Assembly: GCA_964517665.1 (NCBI GenBank)
Contig: CAZFCY010000004.1
Coordinates: forward strand, 5,965 to 69,964
Length of the DNA: 64,000 nucleotides
Source: Congregicoccus sp964517665
GTDB lineage: Bacteria > Verrucomicrobiota > Verrucomicrobiia > Opitutales > Opitutaceae
Reading direction: 5' to 3'
Within the stretch, counting starts at the first letter, position 1; the number at the start of each line of letters is the position of its first letter. Position numbers and translations under genes: made by a program. Below the pieces are notes generated by a model. That model was not told the DNA's origin. It ran no database searches and saw only the letters and a program-made list of their open reading frames with translations. Positions 44,747 through 52,952 of this stretch are shown piece by piece.

Positions 44747-45854
44747 GCGAAACGAGCAGCGCGGCGTGCGCGCCGCCGAAGGCGTTGCTGGCGCAGACGG
44801 CGCCGTCGAAACCGCGATTGTCGAAGGCCTCGAGCGCGACCTCGCCGGTGAAGGTCGGTTCCCCGCTGCCGACCGTGCCCGGCGTGCGGCCCGCTTTCAT
44901 CGCCTCGAGCACGATGGCCAGTTCCACCAGGCCGCAGCTTCCCAGGGTGTGGCCGAGGCTGCCCTTCCAGCCGACCAGCGGCGCGCCGGGGAAATGAGCC
45001 GCGAGCGCCGTGGCCTCGAGCCGGCCCGCCTCGAGCGTGCCGGTGCCGTGCCCCTTCGTCCACACCCGCCGGCCGCGGAGCGCGGGCGCGAGCAGCTCGA
45101 GGCACGCGGCGAAACCGGAACCATCCGCGCGGTTGGCGGTGAAGTGATGCATCTCGTTGTACAGGCTCTGGCCCTCCAGCAACCAGTCGCCGCGGTCACG
45201 TGTGACGACCGCGAAGGCGGCGCCGTCGCCCAGCCCGATCGCGCCGATCTCGCGCTCCTGGTAGGGGGCGGGAAAGTCGCCGTTGAGGATTTTCAGGGCA
45301 TTGAATCCCCCGGCGACGAACGGGCTGAGAAAATCGAAGGAAAAAACCAGCGCCGATTCCGCCCCGCCCGCGCGCACCGCGCGCGAGGCCAGGATGAGGC
45401 CGAGATGCGCCGAGACGCAGGCGTGCGAAACGACCGTGACGTTTTCCCCCCAGCCGAGCTGCCCGCGCAGCCACTCGACGCAGAGAAACGGCGCGCCGAA
45501 GGCCAGGTGCCGGTCGCTTCCGCCGCGCCGCCACGCGAGGAGATTGGCCACGCCGAAATTGCTGCTCGTGACGAAGACCGGGCGCCGCGCGCCGCCCCAG
45601 TCCTCCGAGGGCAGGCGCGCGGCCAGCTCCCGCGCCGCCGGCAGCCACGAGGGCGGCTCGGTCTCGTCGAACGCCCGGCCGGGCATCACGCTCAACGGCG
45701 CGAGGTCGCCGCCGTCGGCTCCGAGCGCGGGACGGGCGCGCAGGCTCACGCGTTTCTCGAGCAATGCAGCCAGCGTGGCCGGCGCATCGCCGAACGGCGT
45801 GATGCACCCGCTCGCGGCCAGCCGCGCCGCTCCGTCGTTCGAAACTCTTGCCAT
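44739..45854 (-). CDS. Beta-ketoacyl-ACP synthase
   Basis: The 371-residue thiolase-fold enzyme has the active-site Cys146 in VVSHACVSAHLGLILASRAV, and the two histidines in TKGHGTGTLEAGRLEA and KGSLGHTLGSCGLVE. The terminal DNRGFDGAVCASNAFGGAHAALLV is the conserved NxFGFGG-like loop. It extends an acyl or polyene chain on the ACP encoded 34 bp upstream. No ketoreductase, dehydratase or malonyl transferase gene is near, so either these are supplied by fatty-acid synthesis or the rest of the pathway is elsewhere. Confidence 0.87.
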   Translation of the reverse strand: MARVSNDGAARLAASGCITPFGDAPATLAALLEKRVSLRARPALGADGGDLAPLSVMPGRAFDETEPPSWLPAARELAARLPSEDWGGARRPVFVTSSNFGVANLLAWRRGGSDRHLAFGAPFLCVEWLRGQLGWGENVTVVSHACVSAHLGLILASRAVRAGGAESALVFSFDFLSPFVAGGFNALKILNGDFPAPYQEREIGAIGLGDGAAFAVVTRDRGDWLLEGQSLYNEMHHFTANRADGSGFAACLELLAPALRGRRVWTKGHGTGTLEAGRLEATALAAHFPGAPLVGWKGSLGHTLGSCGLVELAIVLEAMKAGRTPGTVGSGEPTFTGEVALEAFDNRGFDGAVCASNAFGGAHAALLVSHV

Positions 45855-45888
45855 CGCGAAAATCCCGCCGGGCGGGAGGGGGGCGGTG

Positions 45889-46164
45889 TCAGCCGCCGGC
45901 GCCGCCCGCGCCCGAGCGGACTTGAATAAACTCGGCCAGGCTCGACACGCTTGCGAGCGCCTTGCGCGACTCTTCGCTGCTTTTGATCTTGATGCCGAAT
46001 TCCTTCTCGATGCGCATCACAAGCTCGAGCACGTCGAGCGAGTCGAGGGAGAGGCCGGAGCCGATGAGCGGCTCGTGCTCGTCGATCTCTTCGGGCTGCA
46101 CGCCCTCGAGTTTGAGCGTTTCGACGATGATGCGCTTCAGGCGAAGAGGTAGCGGTTCGTCCAT
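45889..46164 (-). CDS. Acyl carrier protein
   Basis: The start is set at 46164 (MDEPLPLRLKRIIVETLKLEG). The 91-residue acidic helical protein carries the phosphopantetheine Ser42 in GSGLSLDSLDVLELVMRIEKEFGIKI. It is the first gene of the minus-strand lipid operon and should shuttle the growing chain between ketosynthase and acyltransferases. The upstream in-frame extension to 46200 is weakly supported. The sequence 46165-46312 upstream holds no gene and should contain the operon promoter. Confidence 0.93.
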   Translation of the reverse strand: MDEPLPLRLKRIIVETLKLEGVQPEEIDEHEPLIGSGLSLDSLDVLELVMRIEKEFGIKIKSSEESRKALASVSSLAEFIQVRSGAGGAGG

Positions 46165-46312
46165 GAGGAGAAACCACGAGGGAAACGCATGCCGCTCCAA
46201 CGTGGCAAGCCCGGAGGCGCCCGCCCGGGCAAAACGGGATGGCGGCAGCCCGCCCCGGGAGGGGTGGGATCGATTTGTCCGGCTTCGCGGCCTCTCGGGT
46301 CTCGCGTTTCGC

Positions 46313-48004
46313 TCACTCCCACTCGAGCGCGATCAGCGACACTCCCTGGCGGGGCAGCGCGAAGGCGAGCCGGGCCGCGCCGCCCTCGATCGAGATTTCG
46401 GCCGGACTGCTTTCGAGCGCGGTGAGTTCGCTCGCCTGCTGGAGTTGCTCGTATTGCGGCCGGCCCGGCGCGATGGGCGAGCCGAGGCGCTTCCATTCGG
46501 CGTAGGCGTTGGAATGATCCTCGTCGATGCGGTGGTGCGTGAGCCGCGCGGACCCGGCGCGGATGGGCAGGTGGCCGAGGTCGAGCGTCACGCTGGCGTC
46601 GGGCCCGGCGATGTCGTCGTCGTGATAATGCCAGACCATGATGGAAAGCCGGCGCGCGTCGGCGTCGAGGCTGGCGAACGCGCCGACGTCGGCCTCGCCG
46701 CGCACGCCGTTCGCCAGGATCTCGTCGAGCGGAACGGCGCCGGTGCTCGTCGCCTCGACGCGATCGCCGGACATGCGGGAGAACATCTTGAACACGTTCA
46801 GCACGGGCAGGTTGATCCCGTTGGTCGCGAGCGCGCGGAAGCCGGCGAAGTAGGGCTGGTCCTCGAACTCGAAGGCCCAGGTGAGCGCGCCCTCGAAATT
46901 GACGCCGTGTTTGTCGGCGAGGTCCTGCTTGCGCGCGAAGCTCGCGGCGGTGTAGCTCGAGTACATCGTGCCGTTGCGATACGCGAGCTGCGGTCCCTGG
47001 CACGCGGCGCAGCCCTCGGGATCGGATTCGCCGATGACGATCGGCGTGTCCTTGAGTTCCGGATACGAGGCGATCATCCCGAAGCCGCGGTCGATCGTGC
47101 GCAGTTGCGCGGCGATGCCCATGCGCACATGGCCGTCGACGTGGGTCGGCGAGCCCTTGGCGTGAAACGAGACGAAATCCAGCGGCGTGCCGGTCCCGCC
47201 GGTCGCGTGGTTTTTTCCGCGCAGCGCGTGCTCGAGAAACGCCTTCATGAAATCGCCGCCGTGCCCGGCCACGTCGGGCCCGCCGACGCGCGCGGTCGGC
47301 AGGGCGCGCCGGACCGCGTCGATCGCGAAGTCGTGCAGCTTGTGGAATTCCTCCTGCGTGCCCTGCCAGTAGGGGATGTTCGCCTCGTTCCACGTTTCCC
47401 AATACCACTGCTCCACCTCCTCGCGGCCGTATCTGTCCACGCAGCGCAGCGCCCATTGATATATCAGCTCGCCCCACTTCTTGTAGTCGTTCGGTGGATA
47501 CGCCCAGCCGGTGTAAACCTCCTCGTAGGGAAGGCCGGGCCGCCATTCGTGGCGATAGGGCTCCGGCTTCGAAGAGAGCGCCCGCGGCATGAAACCGATC
47601 TGGACGTAGGGGCGCACGCCGCGCTCGAGATAGGTGTCGAAGATGAGGTCGGTGATCGACCAGTCGTAGACGGGCCGGCCCCCGGCGTCCTCGGTGTAGG
47701 CGTTGGAGCTGCCCCACTTGAGCGCGGGAGTTCCATCGCCGGAGGTGAGCAGGTTGTGCGTGCGGAAGTAAACCTCGCGCGGCTTCAAGGCGCCCAGTTC
47801 GGCGAGCAGCTTCTCGCCGTCCTTCATGTAGGCGTAGTTCGGCTCGTCGTTGCCGAAGAAGCGCCAGATCGGCCGCAGCCCGCCCCGCGACGCGGCGGCA
47901 TCGACGGTGATCGTGACGGGAAACGACTCAGCCGCGCGGGAGGCGGCGGCGCTCGCGGCGCCGAGGGCGAGGAGCAGGACGAGGGCACGGGCGATGGATG
48001 GCAT
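46313..48004 (-). CDS. Secreted glycoside hydrolase, GH39-like (beta-xylosidase/iduronidase type)
   Basis: The 563-residue protein has a signal peptide (ARALVLLLALGAASAAASRA). A TIM-barrel GH39-like domain has the acid/base Glu207 in WETWNEANIPYW and a candidate nucleophile Glu326 in IVIGESDPEGCAA. PIWRFFGNDEPNYAYM and YLERGVRPYVQIGFMP are typical GH39 N-terminal features. A beta-sandwich follows (about residues 430-560). It would act on plant or algal polysaccharides outside the cytoplasm. The secreted esterase downstream on the same strand suggests a small sugar-degradation set. Substrate is not certain from sequence. Confidence 0.85.
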   Translation of the reverse strand: MPSIARALVLLLALGAASAAASRAAESFPVTITVDAAASRGGLRPIWRFFGNDEPNYAYMKDGEKLLAELGALKPREVYFRTHNLLTSGDGTPALKWGSSNAYTEDAGGRPVYDWSITDLIFDTYLERGVRPYVQIGFMPRALSSKPEPYRHEWRPGLPYEEVYTGWAYPPNDYKKWGELIYQWALRCVDRYGREEVEQWYWETWNEANIPYWQGTQEEFHKLHDFAIDAVRRALPTARVGGPDVAGHGGDFMKAFLEHALRGKNHATGGTGTPLDFVSFHAKGSPTHVDGHVRMGIAAQLRTIDRGFGMIASYPELKDTPIVIGESDPEGCAACQGPQLAYRNGTMYSSYTAASFARKQDLADKHGVNFEGALTWAFEFEDQPYFAGFRALATNGINLPVLNVFKMFSRMSGDRVEATSTGAVPLDEILANGVRGEADVGAFASLDADARRLSIMVWHYHDDDIAGPDASVTLDLGHLPIRAGSARLTHHRIDEDHSNAYAEWKRLGSPIAPGRPQYEQLQQASELTALESSPAEISIEGGAARLAFALPRQGVSLIALEWE

Positions 48005-48103
48005 GGGCGTGTGGGGTTGGGCGGACGACGAGCATGCCGCTTTCGGATGGGATCGGAAACATTCCTCGAATCGATGCGTCAGAATGCCGCGTGGCGGGTG
48101 GCT

Positions 48104-49057
48104 TCAGCGAAATGACTGACCGTTGCCCTGCGGACCTGGAGGCAGCCAGCCATTGGCCCGCATCCATTCGGCGAAACGATCCATGAAGAAGTCCGCGCCC
48201 CCTCCATAATCGAGGAATCCGTGGCCGCCGGTTTGGAAAACGTGAAGTTCGGCCGGCCGATCGGCCTCGCGCCAGGCGTTGAACAGCTTGAGCGAAAGGG
48301 GCGCCGACCACTGGTCGTCCGCCGCGACCGCGATGAAGAGCGGCGGCGCGTTTTGCGGCACCGCTTCGTCCTTGTTGTCCGGGCCGTATATGACTCCGGA
48401 GAAGTCCGGGCGATAGGGCGGTTCGTCGAGCGCGAGGGAGAGGGATATAGATGCGCCCGCGGAGAAGCCGATGATTCCGACACGCTCCGGGATCCCGCCC
48501 AACAGGCCCGCGGAATTCGCGCGCAGCCAGGCGATGGCGCGCCGCGAGTCTTGATGGGTGATTTCGAGTATGTTCTGGCCGGTTTGCGGGCCCCAGATGA
48601 TCTGGCCGGAGTCGTCCTGTTTGCGCGGTCGCGGCGGCGGCGGCTCTCCCGGGCGCGGCAATGGCGCCGAGGGATCGGTGTATATAAGCCGGTATTTCAG
48701 GATAAAGGCGTCGATGCCCAGCGCGTTGAGCGCCACGGCGGTTCTCACGCCTTCATACTTGATCATCAGGTCGGTAAAGCCGCCGCCGGGAGCCACTATG
48801 ACCGATACGCCACAGGCCCTGGCCGGATCGGCCGGATAATAGCGCAGGGTCGGATTGACGACGTTGCGCGTGACCGTGTTGCCGTAATGTGTGACATAGG
48901 TGTATTCCTCCCAGTCCCATTCTTCGGAGCCTGGGGGCGGATGGTCGTAGAGTTCGATTACCCTGGCAGGGGGCGGCAGCATGGCTGGAGTTTGGGCGCG
49001 CAAGGCTGGACTCCCGCATATCAACAGGGCAAGAGCGAGACGGCCCGGGTGTTTCAT
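48104..49057 (-). CDS. Secreted alpha/beta hydrolase (acetyl-esterase-like)
   Basis: The start is set at 49057 (MKHPGRLALALLICGSPALRAQ), giving a signal peptide. The 317-residue product has an esterase/lipase (BD-FAE-like) fold: oxyanion-hole VIVAPGGGFTDLMI, nucleophile Ser199 in IGFSAGASISLSLA, acid in AVAADDQWSAPLSL and catalytic His in TGGHGFLDYGG. Members of this group often deacetylate xylan or oligosaccharides. It lies 99 bp upstream of the GH39-like gene on the same strand, and 13 bp after the DUF2071 gene. A polysaccharide-esterase role is inference from the pair. Confidence 0.85.
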   Translation of the reverse strand: MKHPGRLALALLICGSPALRAQTPAMLPPPARVIELYDHPPPGSEEWDWEEYTYVTHYGNTVTRNVVNPTLRYYPADPARACGVSVIVAPGGGFTDLMIKYEGVRTAVALNALGIDAFILKYRLIYTDPSAPLPRPGEPPPPRPRKQDDSGQIIWGPQTGQNILEITHQDSRRAIAWLRANSAGLLGGIPERVGIIGFSAGASISLSLALDEPPYRPDFSGVIYGPDNKDEAVPQNAPPLFIAVAADDQWSAPLSLKLFNAWREADRPAELHVFQTGGHGFLDYGGGADFFMDRFAEWMRANGWLPPGPQGNGQSFR

Positions 49058-49070
49058 GGGGATGGGGGCT

Positions 49071-49898
49071 TCAGCGCGCGGCTTCCGAGGCGTCGGCGAT
49101 CGCCGCGAACTTTCCGGCCGGCGCCCGCGCGGGATCCGCGGCCGGCTTCCGCGGCGGGCCCATCCAGACATCCTCGAAGCCGGCCGCGAGGTGGCCTCCG
49201 ACGAAGGTCGCGCATTGAAACCATGGATACCGGTCGTCGATCAGCGGCGTGCTGGCGCGCGCGAGCGCAAAGGGCGCGGCGCGCCACGCGGGATGCTCGA
49301 TCTCGAACCACCGGCTCTTCCCCGCGGCGTGCGTGTAGGCCCGGAAGCGGTCGAGCAGGAAGGCATCCTGGGATCCGGCCGTGGTTTCGCGCGCGGGGGC
49401 ATCCGCGGTGACCGGCACGACGAGGCTCGCGGTCATGCTTGTGCCCGCGTCCCGCACGAAGATCCGCCTCAGGCCGCCGCCCCGCAGCGTCTCCCGCGCC
49501 ATCGCGGCGTTCCGGTAGGGCAGCCCGTAGGCCGCGGGGCCGGCGTGCGCGCTGAGCGGATTGTCGATCCACTCCGCGATGAAGTGGATGCCCGGCCCGG
49601 CGGGGCCGCGGACGTAGGCGCGGAGGTTGAGAAACTGATGGTCGGAGAACGGACGCATGAGCAGGCGCCCGAGCGCGGCCGGTTTCACGCGCGCGGGCCG
49701 CATCCTCGCGAGTTCGAAGGAGACGAGGCTGACGAAAGCCCGGCCGTCGATCACGTCGAGCGGGTGGGGAACATGCGGGGCCAGCTCGGCCGCCGGCAGC
49801 GCGTAGTGAAGGAAGATCAGGTCGCGCCATTCGGCGACGAAGCCGCCGGCGAGGCAGGCGAGGCGCTCGAGAAACGGCCCGAAGCGAAGTGGTTTCAT
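49071..49898 (-). CDS. DUF2071 (YqjF-like) family protein
   Basis: The 275-residue cytosolic protein matches DUF2071: WRDLIFLHYALPAAELAPHVPHPLDVIDGRAFVSLVSFELARMRP, FLNLRAYVRGPAGPGIHFIAEWIDN, and RAYTHAAGKSRWFEIEHPAWRAAP. The family has an acetoacetate-decarboxylase-like fold and no assigned reaction. It sits between the GbsR-type regulator (27 bp upstream) and the esterase gene and is probably co-transcribed with both. Confidence 0.87.
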   Translation of the reverse strand: MKPLRFGPFLERLACLAGGFVAEWRDLIFLHYALPAAELAPHVPHPLDVIDGRAFVSLVSFELARMRPARVKPAALGRLLMRPFSDHQFLNLRAYVRGPAGPGIHFIAEWIDNPLSAHAGPAAYGLPYRNAAMARETLRGGGLRRIFVRDAGTSMTASLVVPVTADAPARETTAGSQDAFLLDRFRAYTHAAGKSRWFEIEHPAWRAAPFALARASTPLIDDRYPWFQCATFVGGHLAAGFEDVWMGPPRKPAADPARAPAGKFAAIADASEAAR

Positions 49899-49925
49899 GG
49901 CGGGTGGGGCAGGGCGTGGGAGGTG

Positions 49926-50477
49926 TCAGCGCGAGGCCAGGCCGAGGAGTTTCAGGGCCCGGTCGCCGAGTTTCATGACCTTGAGCAGGGCGTTTGTCGG
50001 CCACGCGCGGATCGTTTGATACCAGTTCGTGGTCGTTTCGAAGAACATGTGCAGGTCGCGCAGGCGGGCCTCGGTGTAGTCGTCGGCCGCGTTCGTGTCC
50101 TTTTCCGCCGCGGCGATGCATTCGCGCAGGATCGAGAGCGTCGGGTCGATCTCGCGCTTCTTCCGCTCGTCGAGCACGACGCGAAACAGCTCCCACACGT
50201 CCTTGATCGACTCGAAGTGATCGCGCTTGTCGTCCATCACATGGACGAGGCGGACGATGCCCCAGCCCTGAAGCTCCTTGAGGCTGGTGCTCACGTTCGA
50301 GCGCGCGACCTCGAGGACGCTGGCGATGTCCTCGGCATTGACGGGCTGTTCCGAGATGTAGAGCAGCGCATGGATCTGCGCGACGGTGCGGTTGACGCCC
50401 CACCGGAGGCCCATCTCGCCCCAGTGAAGGATGAAGCGCCGCTGAACGGGGGATAGTTTTTTCATCGCATCGGCCAT
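49926..50477 (-). CDS. GbsR/MarR-type transcriptional regulator
   Basis: The start is set at 50477 (MADAMKKLSPVQRRFILHWGEMG). The 183-residue product has an N-terminal winged helix: RTVAQIHALLYISEQPVNAEDIASVLEVARSNVSTSLKELQGWGIVRLV, as in the GbsR group. A helical C-terminal effector or dimer region follows (about residues 90-183). A perfect 8-bp inverted repeat covers its start codon, a likely autoregulatory site. It is the first gene of a run with DUF2071, esterase and GH39-like genes, so it may control them. Confidence 0.88.
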   Translation of the reverse strand: MADAMKKLSPVQRRFILHWGEMGLRWGVNRTVAQIHALLYISEQPVNAEDIASVLEVARSNVSTSLKELQGWGIVRLVHVMDDKRDHFESIKDVWELFRVVLDERKKREIDPTLSILRECIAAAEKDTNAADDYTEARLRDLHMFFETTTNWYQTIRAWPTNALLKVMKLGDRALKLLGLASR

Positions 50478-50495
50478 TTCTGTTTTGACAGAAAT
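50476..50495. promoter_or_regulatory. Palindrome over the GbsR-type start codon
   Basis: ATTTCTGT and ACAGAAAT are perfect inverted 8-mers with a 4-bp spacer. On the minus strand the last bases form the gene's ATG. This is the form of an operator through which the regulator could repress itself. Its AT content stands out from the GC-rich surroundings. Confidence 0.55.
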
Positions 50496-50677
50496 GTCTG
50501 ATAAGTCGGGCGCAGTCGAGAGCAAAATGACGCGGCCGGGGACGCCCGCGTCCGCCATGGCGCGACGCTCCAGCAAGGCGGACGCCGGCTTCCGGACGGC
50601 GTCCTGGGCGCGAGAGGGGCGCAATCTCATTGCCTGGAGCTTGCTCCCCGGGGGGCTTTGCCATTCAAAGTGCCCGG

Positions 50678-51559
50678 ATGGGGTCTGCCCTTCAGGAAGA
50701 CGATCGCTCCAAAGCCGGCCTCGCGGGCGGCCTGCGTTTCGAAGGCGTGACCTGGCATCAACGCTGGGAGGTAGCGCCCGGCGTGTTCACCCCCGGGCGA
50801 AACCCGGTGGCGAAGCTGTGCGAGGCGGCGGGCCTGCCGGACGATCTGCGGGGAAAGCGCGTGCTCGACGTGGGAGCGTGGAACGGATGCTTCAGTTTCG
50901 AGTGCGAGCGTCGCGGGGCGTCGGAAGTCGTCGCCTACAGCCTGGAGCATCCGGACGAGTCGGGCTTCAACCGCCTCAAGGCATTTCTGCACTCGGCCGT
51001 GCGCTACGAACAGGGATCGGTCTACGACCTGGCGCCCGAGAGGCTCGGACGGTTCGATCTGATCCTTTTCTTCGGTGTCTTATATCACTTGAGATATCCG
51101 TTGCTTGCCGTGGACCGGCTCAGGACGGTCTCCCGCGGGACGGTCCTGATCGAGACGCACGTCGTGCGCGATCGGCTTCTGTTGCGTGGCGCGAGGTCGG
51201 CGCTGGCGAGGATGCTTTGTTTGTCGAAGTGGTTTTCCAATACTCCGATCTGGCGGCAGTACGCCTCCTGCGAGCTGCACCCCGAGGACCGGAGCAACTG
51301 GTTTGGGCCCAATGCGCGGGCGGTGATCGAGTCGTTCGAGTCGGGCGGCTTTGCCACGGAGCATTTGAGGTCGTGGGGTGAACGAGCCTCGTTTCGCGCG
51401 GAGCTGCGCAGCGAGTTGCTCGAGCGGCTCGAGCGCGGGACTTATGAAGGCCTGGCGCCGCATTGCGGGCATATCTGTGGAATCGCATCGCCCCCGGGTG
51501 TTCTGTTTCGGACGCTGGATGGAACCCGGGCGAAAGGATCCGTCCCGGGCCTCGAGTGA
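50678..51559 (+). CDS. Class I SAM methyltransferase, DUF1698/CmoB-like
   Basis: The 293-residue protein (start at 50678 preferred; 50630 is also in frame) has GLRFEGVTWHQRWEVAPGVFTPGRNPVAKL. Motif I is VLDVGAWNGCFSFECERRGA, motif IV DLILFFGVLYHLRYPLLAVDRL, and a post-motif region VLIETHVV. The FGVLYHLRYP segment matches the DUF1698 group (CmoB and glycan/natural-product methyltransferases). A Trp-rich loop NTPIWRQYASCELHPEDRSNWFGPN is also typical. It is divergent from the GbsR-type regulator and stands alone. The substrate cannot be deduced. Confidence 0.83.
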   Translation: MGSALQEDDRSKAGLAGGLRFEGVTWHQRWEVAPGVFTPGRNPVAKLCEAAGLPDDLRGKRVLDVGAWNGCFSFECERRGASEVVAYSLEHPDESGFNRLKAFLHSAVRYEQGSVYDLAPERLGRFDLILFFGVLYHLRYPLLAVDRLRTVSRGTVLIETHVVRDRLLLRGARSALARMLCLSKWFSNTPIWRQYASCELHPEDRSNWFGPNARAVIESFESGGFATEHLRSWGERASFRAELRSELLERLERGTYEGLAPHCGHICGIASPPGVLFRTLDGTRAKGSVPGLE

Positions 51560-51619
51560 AGCCCGCCTCGCGCGGAGCGGGCATGAGCGATCCGAAGTCG
51601 CGTCCGGCAGAAACACAGA

Positions 51620-51649
51620 GGCCCGGACGCTACCCCTAACGTCCGGGCC
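51620..51649 (+). terminator. Strong hairpin downstream of the methyltransferase gene
   Basis: GGCCCGGACG (51620-51629) and CGTCCGGGCC (51640-51649) form a perfect 10-bp stem around CTACCCCTAA. The flanks AACACAG and CTGTGTT add an outer partial stem. A short GGTTTTCTG follows. CCCCTA occurs again at 51666, so this may be a repeat element or an RNA structure as well as a terminator. No gene lies in 51650-51864. Confidence 0.55.
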
Positions 51650-51864
51650 ATGGTTTTCTGTGTTACCCCTAGTAGCCCCGCTAAGCAGGGCGTGAGGGAA
51701 ACATGACGACTTTGGCGGCCGGCGCAAGCCGGCGAGCCCTCGATTACACAATTGTAATGTGGCGGCAGGCGGTTCGAGCGATCCTTGTCGGGGAGGCGGC
51801 TCCGGAATCGGGGGAAAAGCGGAGGGATGGCCGCCCTGCATGCCAGAATCACGAGGCAAAAAAT

Positions 51865-51950
<86 letters not shown>

Positions 51951-52152
51951 GGCGCCAAGGGAAAGGGTGAATCTTCGGACGGGCGGCGCGGGTTCAAGGC
52001 TTTTTTGCGCCGGCCTGAAGCGTGAAGCCGTCGGGCCTGGCCGGTCGTTTCTCGTTTCCACCGCGGATCGAGGGCGGATGGACTCCGCGCGGGGCAAACA
52101 ACGCGCGCGGCCGCCTGTGGTTGCGGGCGTTTTCCGCGTTGCCGGCCGATTC

Positions 52153-52875
52153 TCAGAGGATGCCGGCGTCGCGGAAACTGTAGAAGCCGCGGCCGGCCGG
52201 ATCGTTCGACCGCCGGCCGATGATGATGTGGTCGAGCAGGTCGATCTCGATCGCCTTGGCCGCTTCGCGCAACTGGCGCGTGACCTGCACGTCGGCCGAC
52301 GAGGGCGCGGGATCGCCGCTCGGGTGGTTGTGGACGCAGATGACGGCGGAGGCGCTGAGCCGGATGGCCTCGCGGAAGACTTCCCGCGGGTGCACGAGGC
52401 TGCTGCTCGCGGTTCCCGAGGTGGCTTCGTGGCGGCGGATGAGGCGGTTTTTGCGGTTGAGGCAGAGGACCCAGAACTTTTCCACGGCGAGGCCGCGGGC
52501 GATCATTTCGAAATGGGCAAACACGTCGGAGCCGTCGCGAAAGACGGGCTCGGCGGTTGTCGAACCGGCGCGCACGCGGCGCGCGATCTCGAGCACGGTG
52601 ACGAGCTGGGCGGCCTTGACGCGGCCGACGCCGGGGAGGCGGCGCAGATCGGGTTCGGTCCAGGCGAGCAGGCCCTCGAGCGAACCGGCGTCGGCGAGCA
52701 TGCGCTGGGCGATGGCGAGGACGTCGTGGGCGCGCGTGCCCTTGCGAAGGAGGAGGGCGAGCAGCTCGACCTCGCTCAGCGCGGAGGGGCCGTGGCGTTC
52801 GAGGCGTTCCTGGGGGCGCTCGCCGACGGCGAGATCGCGCAGGCGAACCGGGAGGGGCGGGGCAGGCTCGGGCAC
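52153..52875 (-). CDS. radC: RadC-family JAB-domain protein
   Basis: The 240-residue protein has the RadC plan. An N-terminal helix-hairpin-helix region (RPQERLERHGPSALSEVELLALLLRKGT ... LRRLPGVGRVKAAQLVTVLEIARR) precedes a C-terminal JAB/MPN metalloprotease-like domain with the JAMM motif VHNHPSGDPAPSSADVQVT. The family name (DNA repair protein RadC) is historical and its role in repair is doubtful. JAMM motif proteins usually bind Zn and act as hydrolases. It is divergent from the ThuA-like gene with 77 bp between them. Confidence 0.92.
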   Translation of the reverse strand: MPEPAPPLPVRLRDLAVGERPQERLERHGPSALSEVELLALLLRKGTRAHDVLAIAQRMLADAGSLEGLLAWTEPDLRRLPGVGRVKAAQLVTVLEIARRVRAGSTTAEPVFRDGSDVFAHFEMIARGLAVEKFWVLCLNRKNRLIRRHEATSGTASSSLVHPREVFREAIRLSASAVICVHNHPSGDPAPSSADVQVTRQLREAAKAIEIDLLDHIIIGRRSNDPAGRGFYSFRDAGIL

Positions 52876-52952
52876 GCGGTGAAACTCTCGGGGACGCGCG
52901 CGGGAGGAAAGATTTTTGTTTGTTCGCGGGAAAGCCGGGCTATGTTCGGCGG

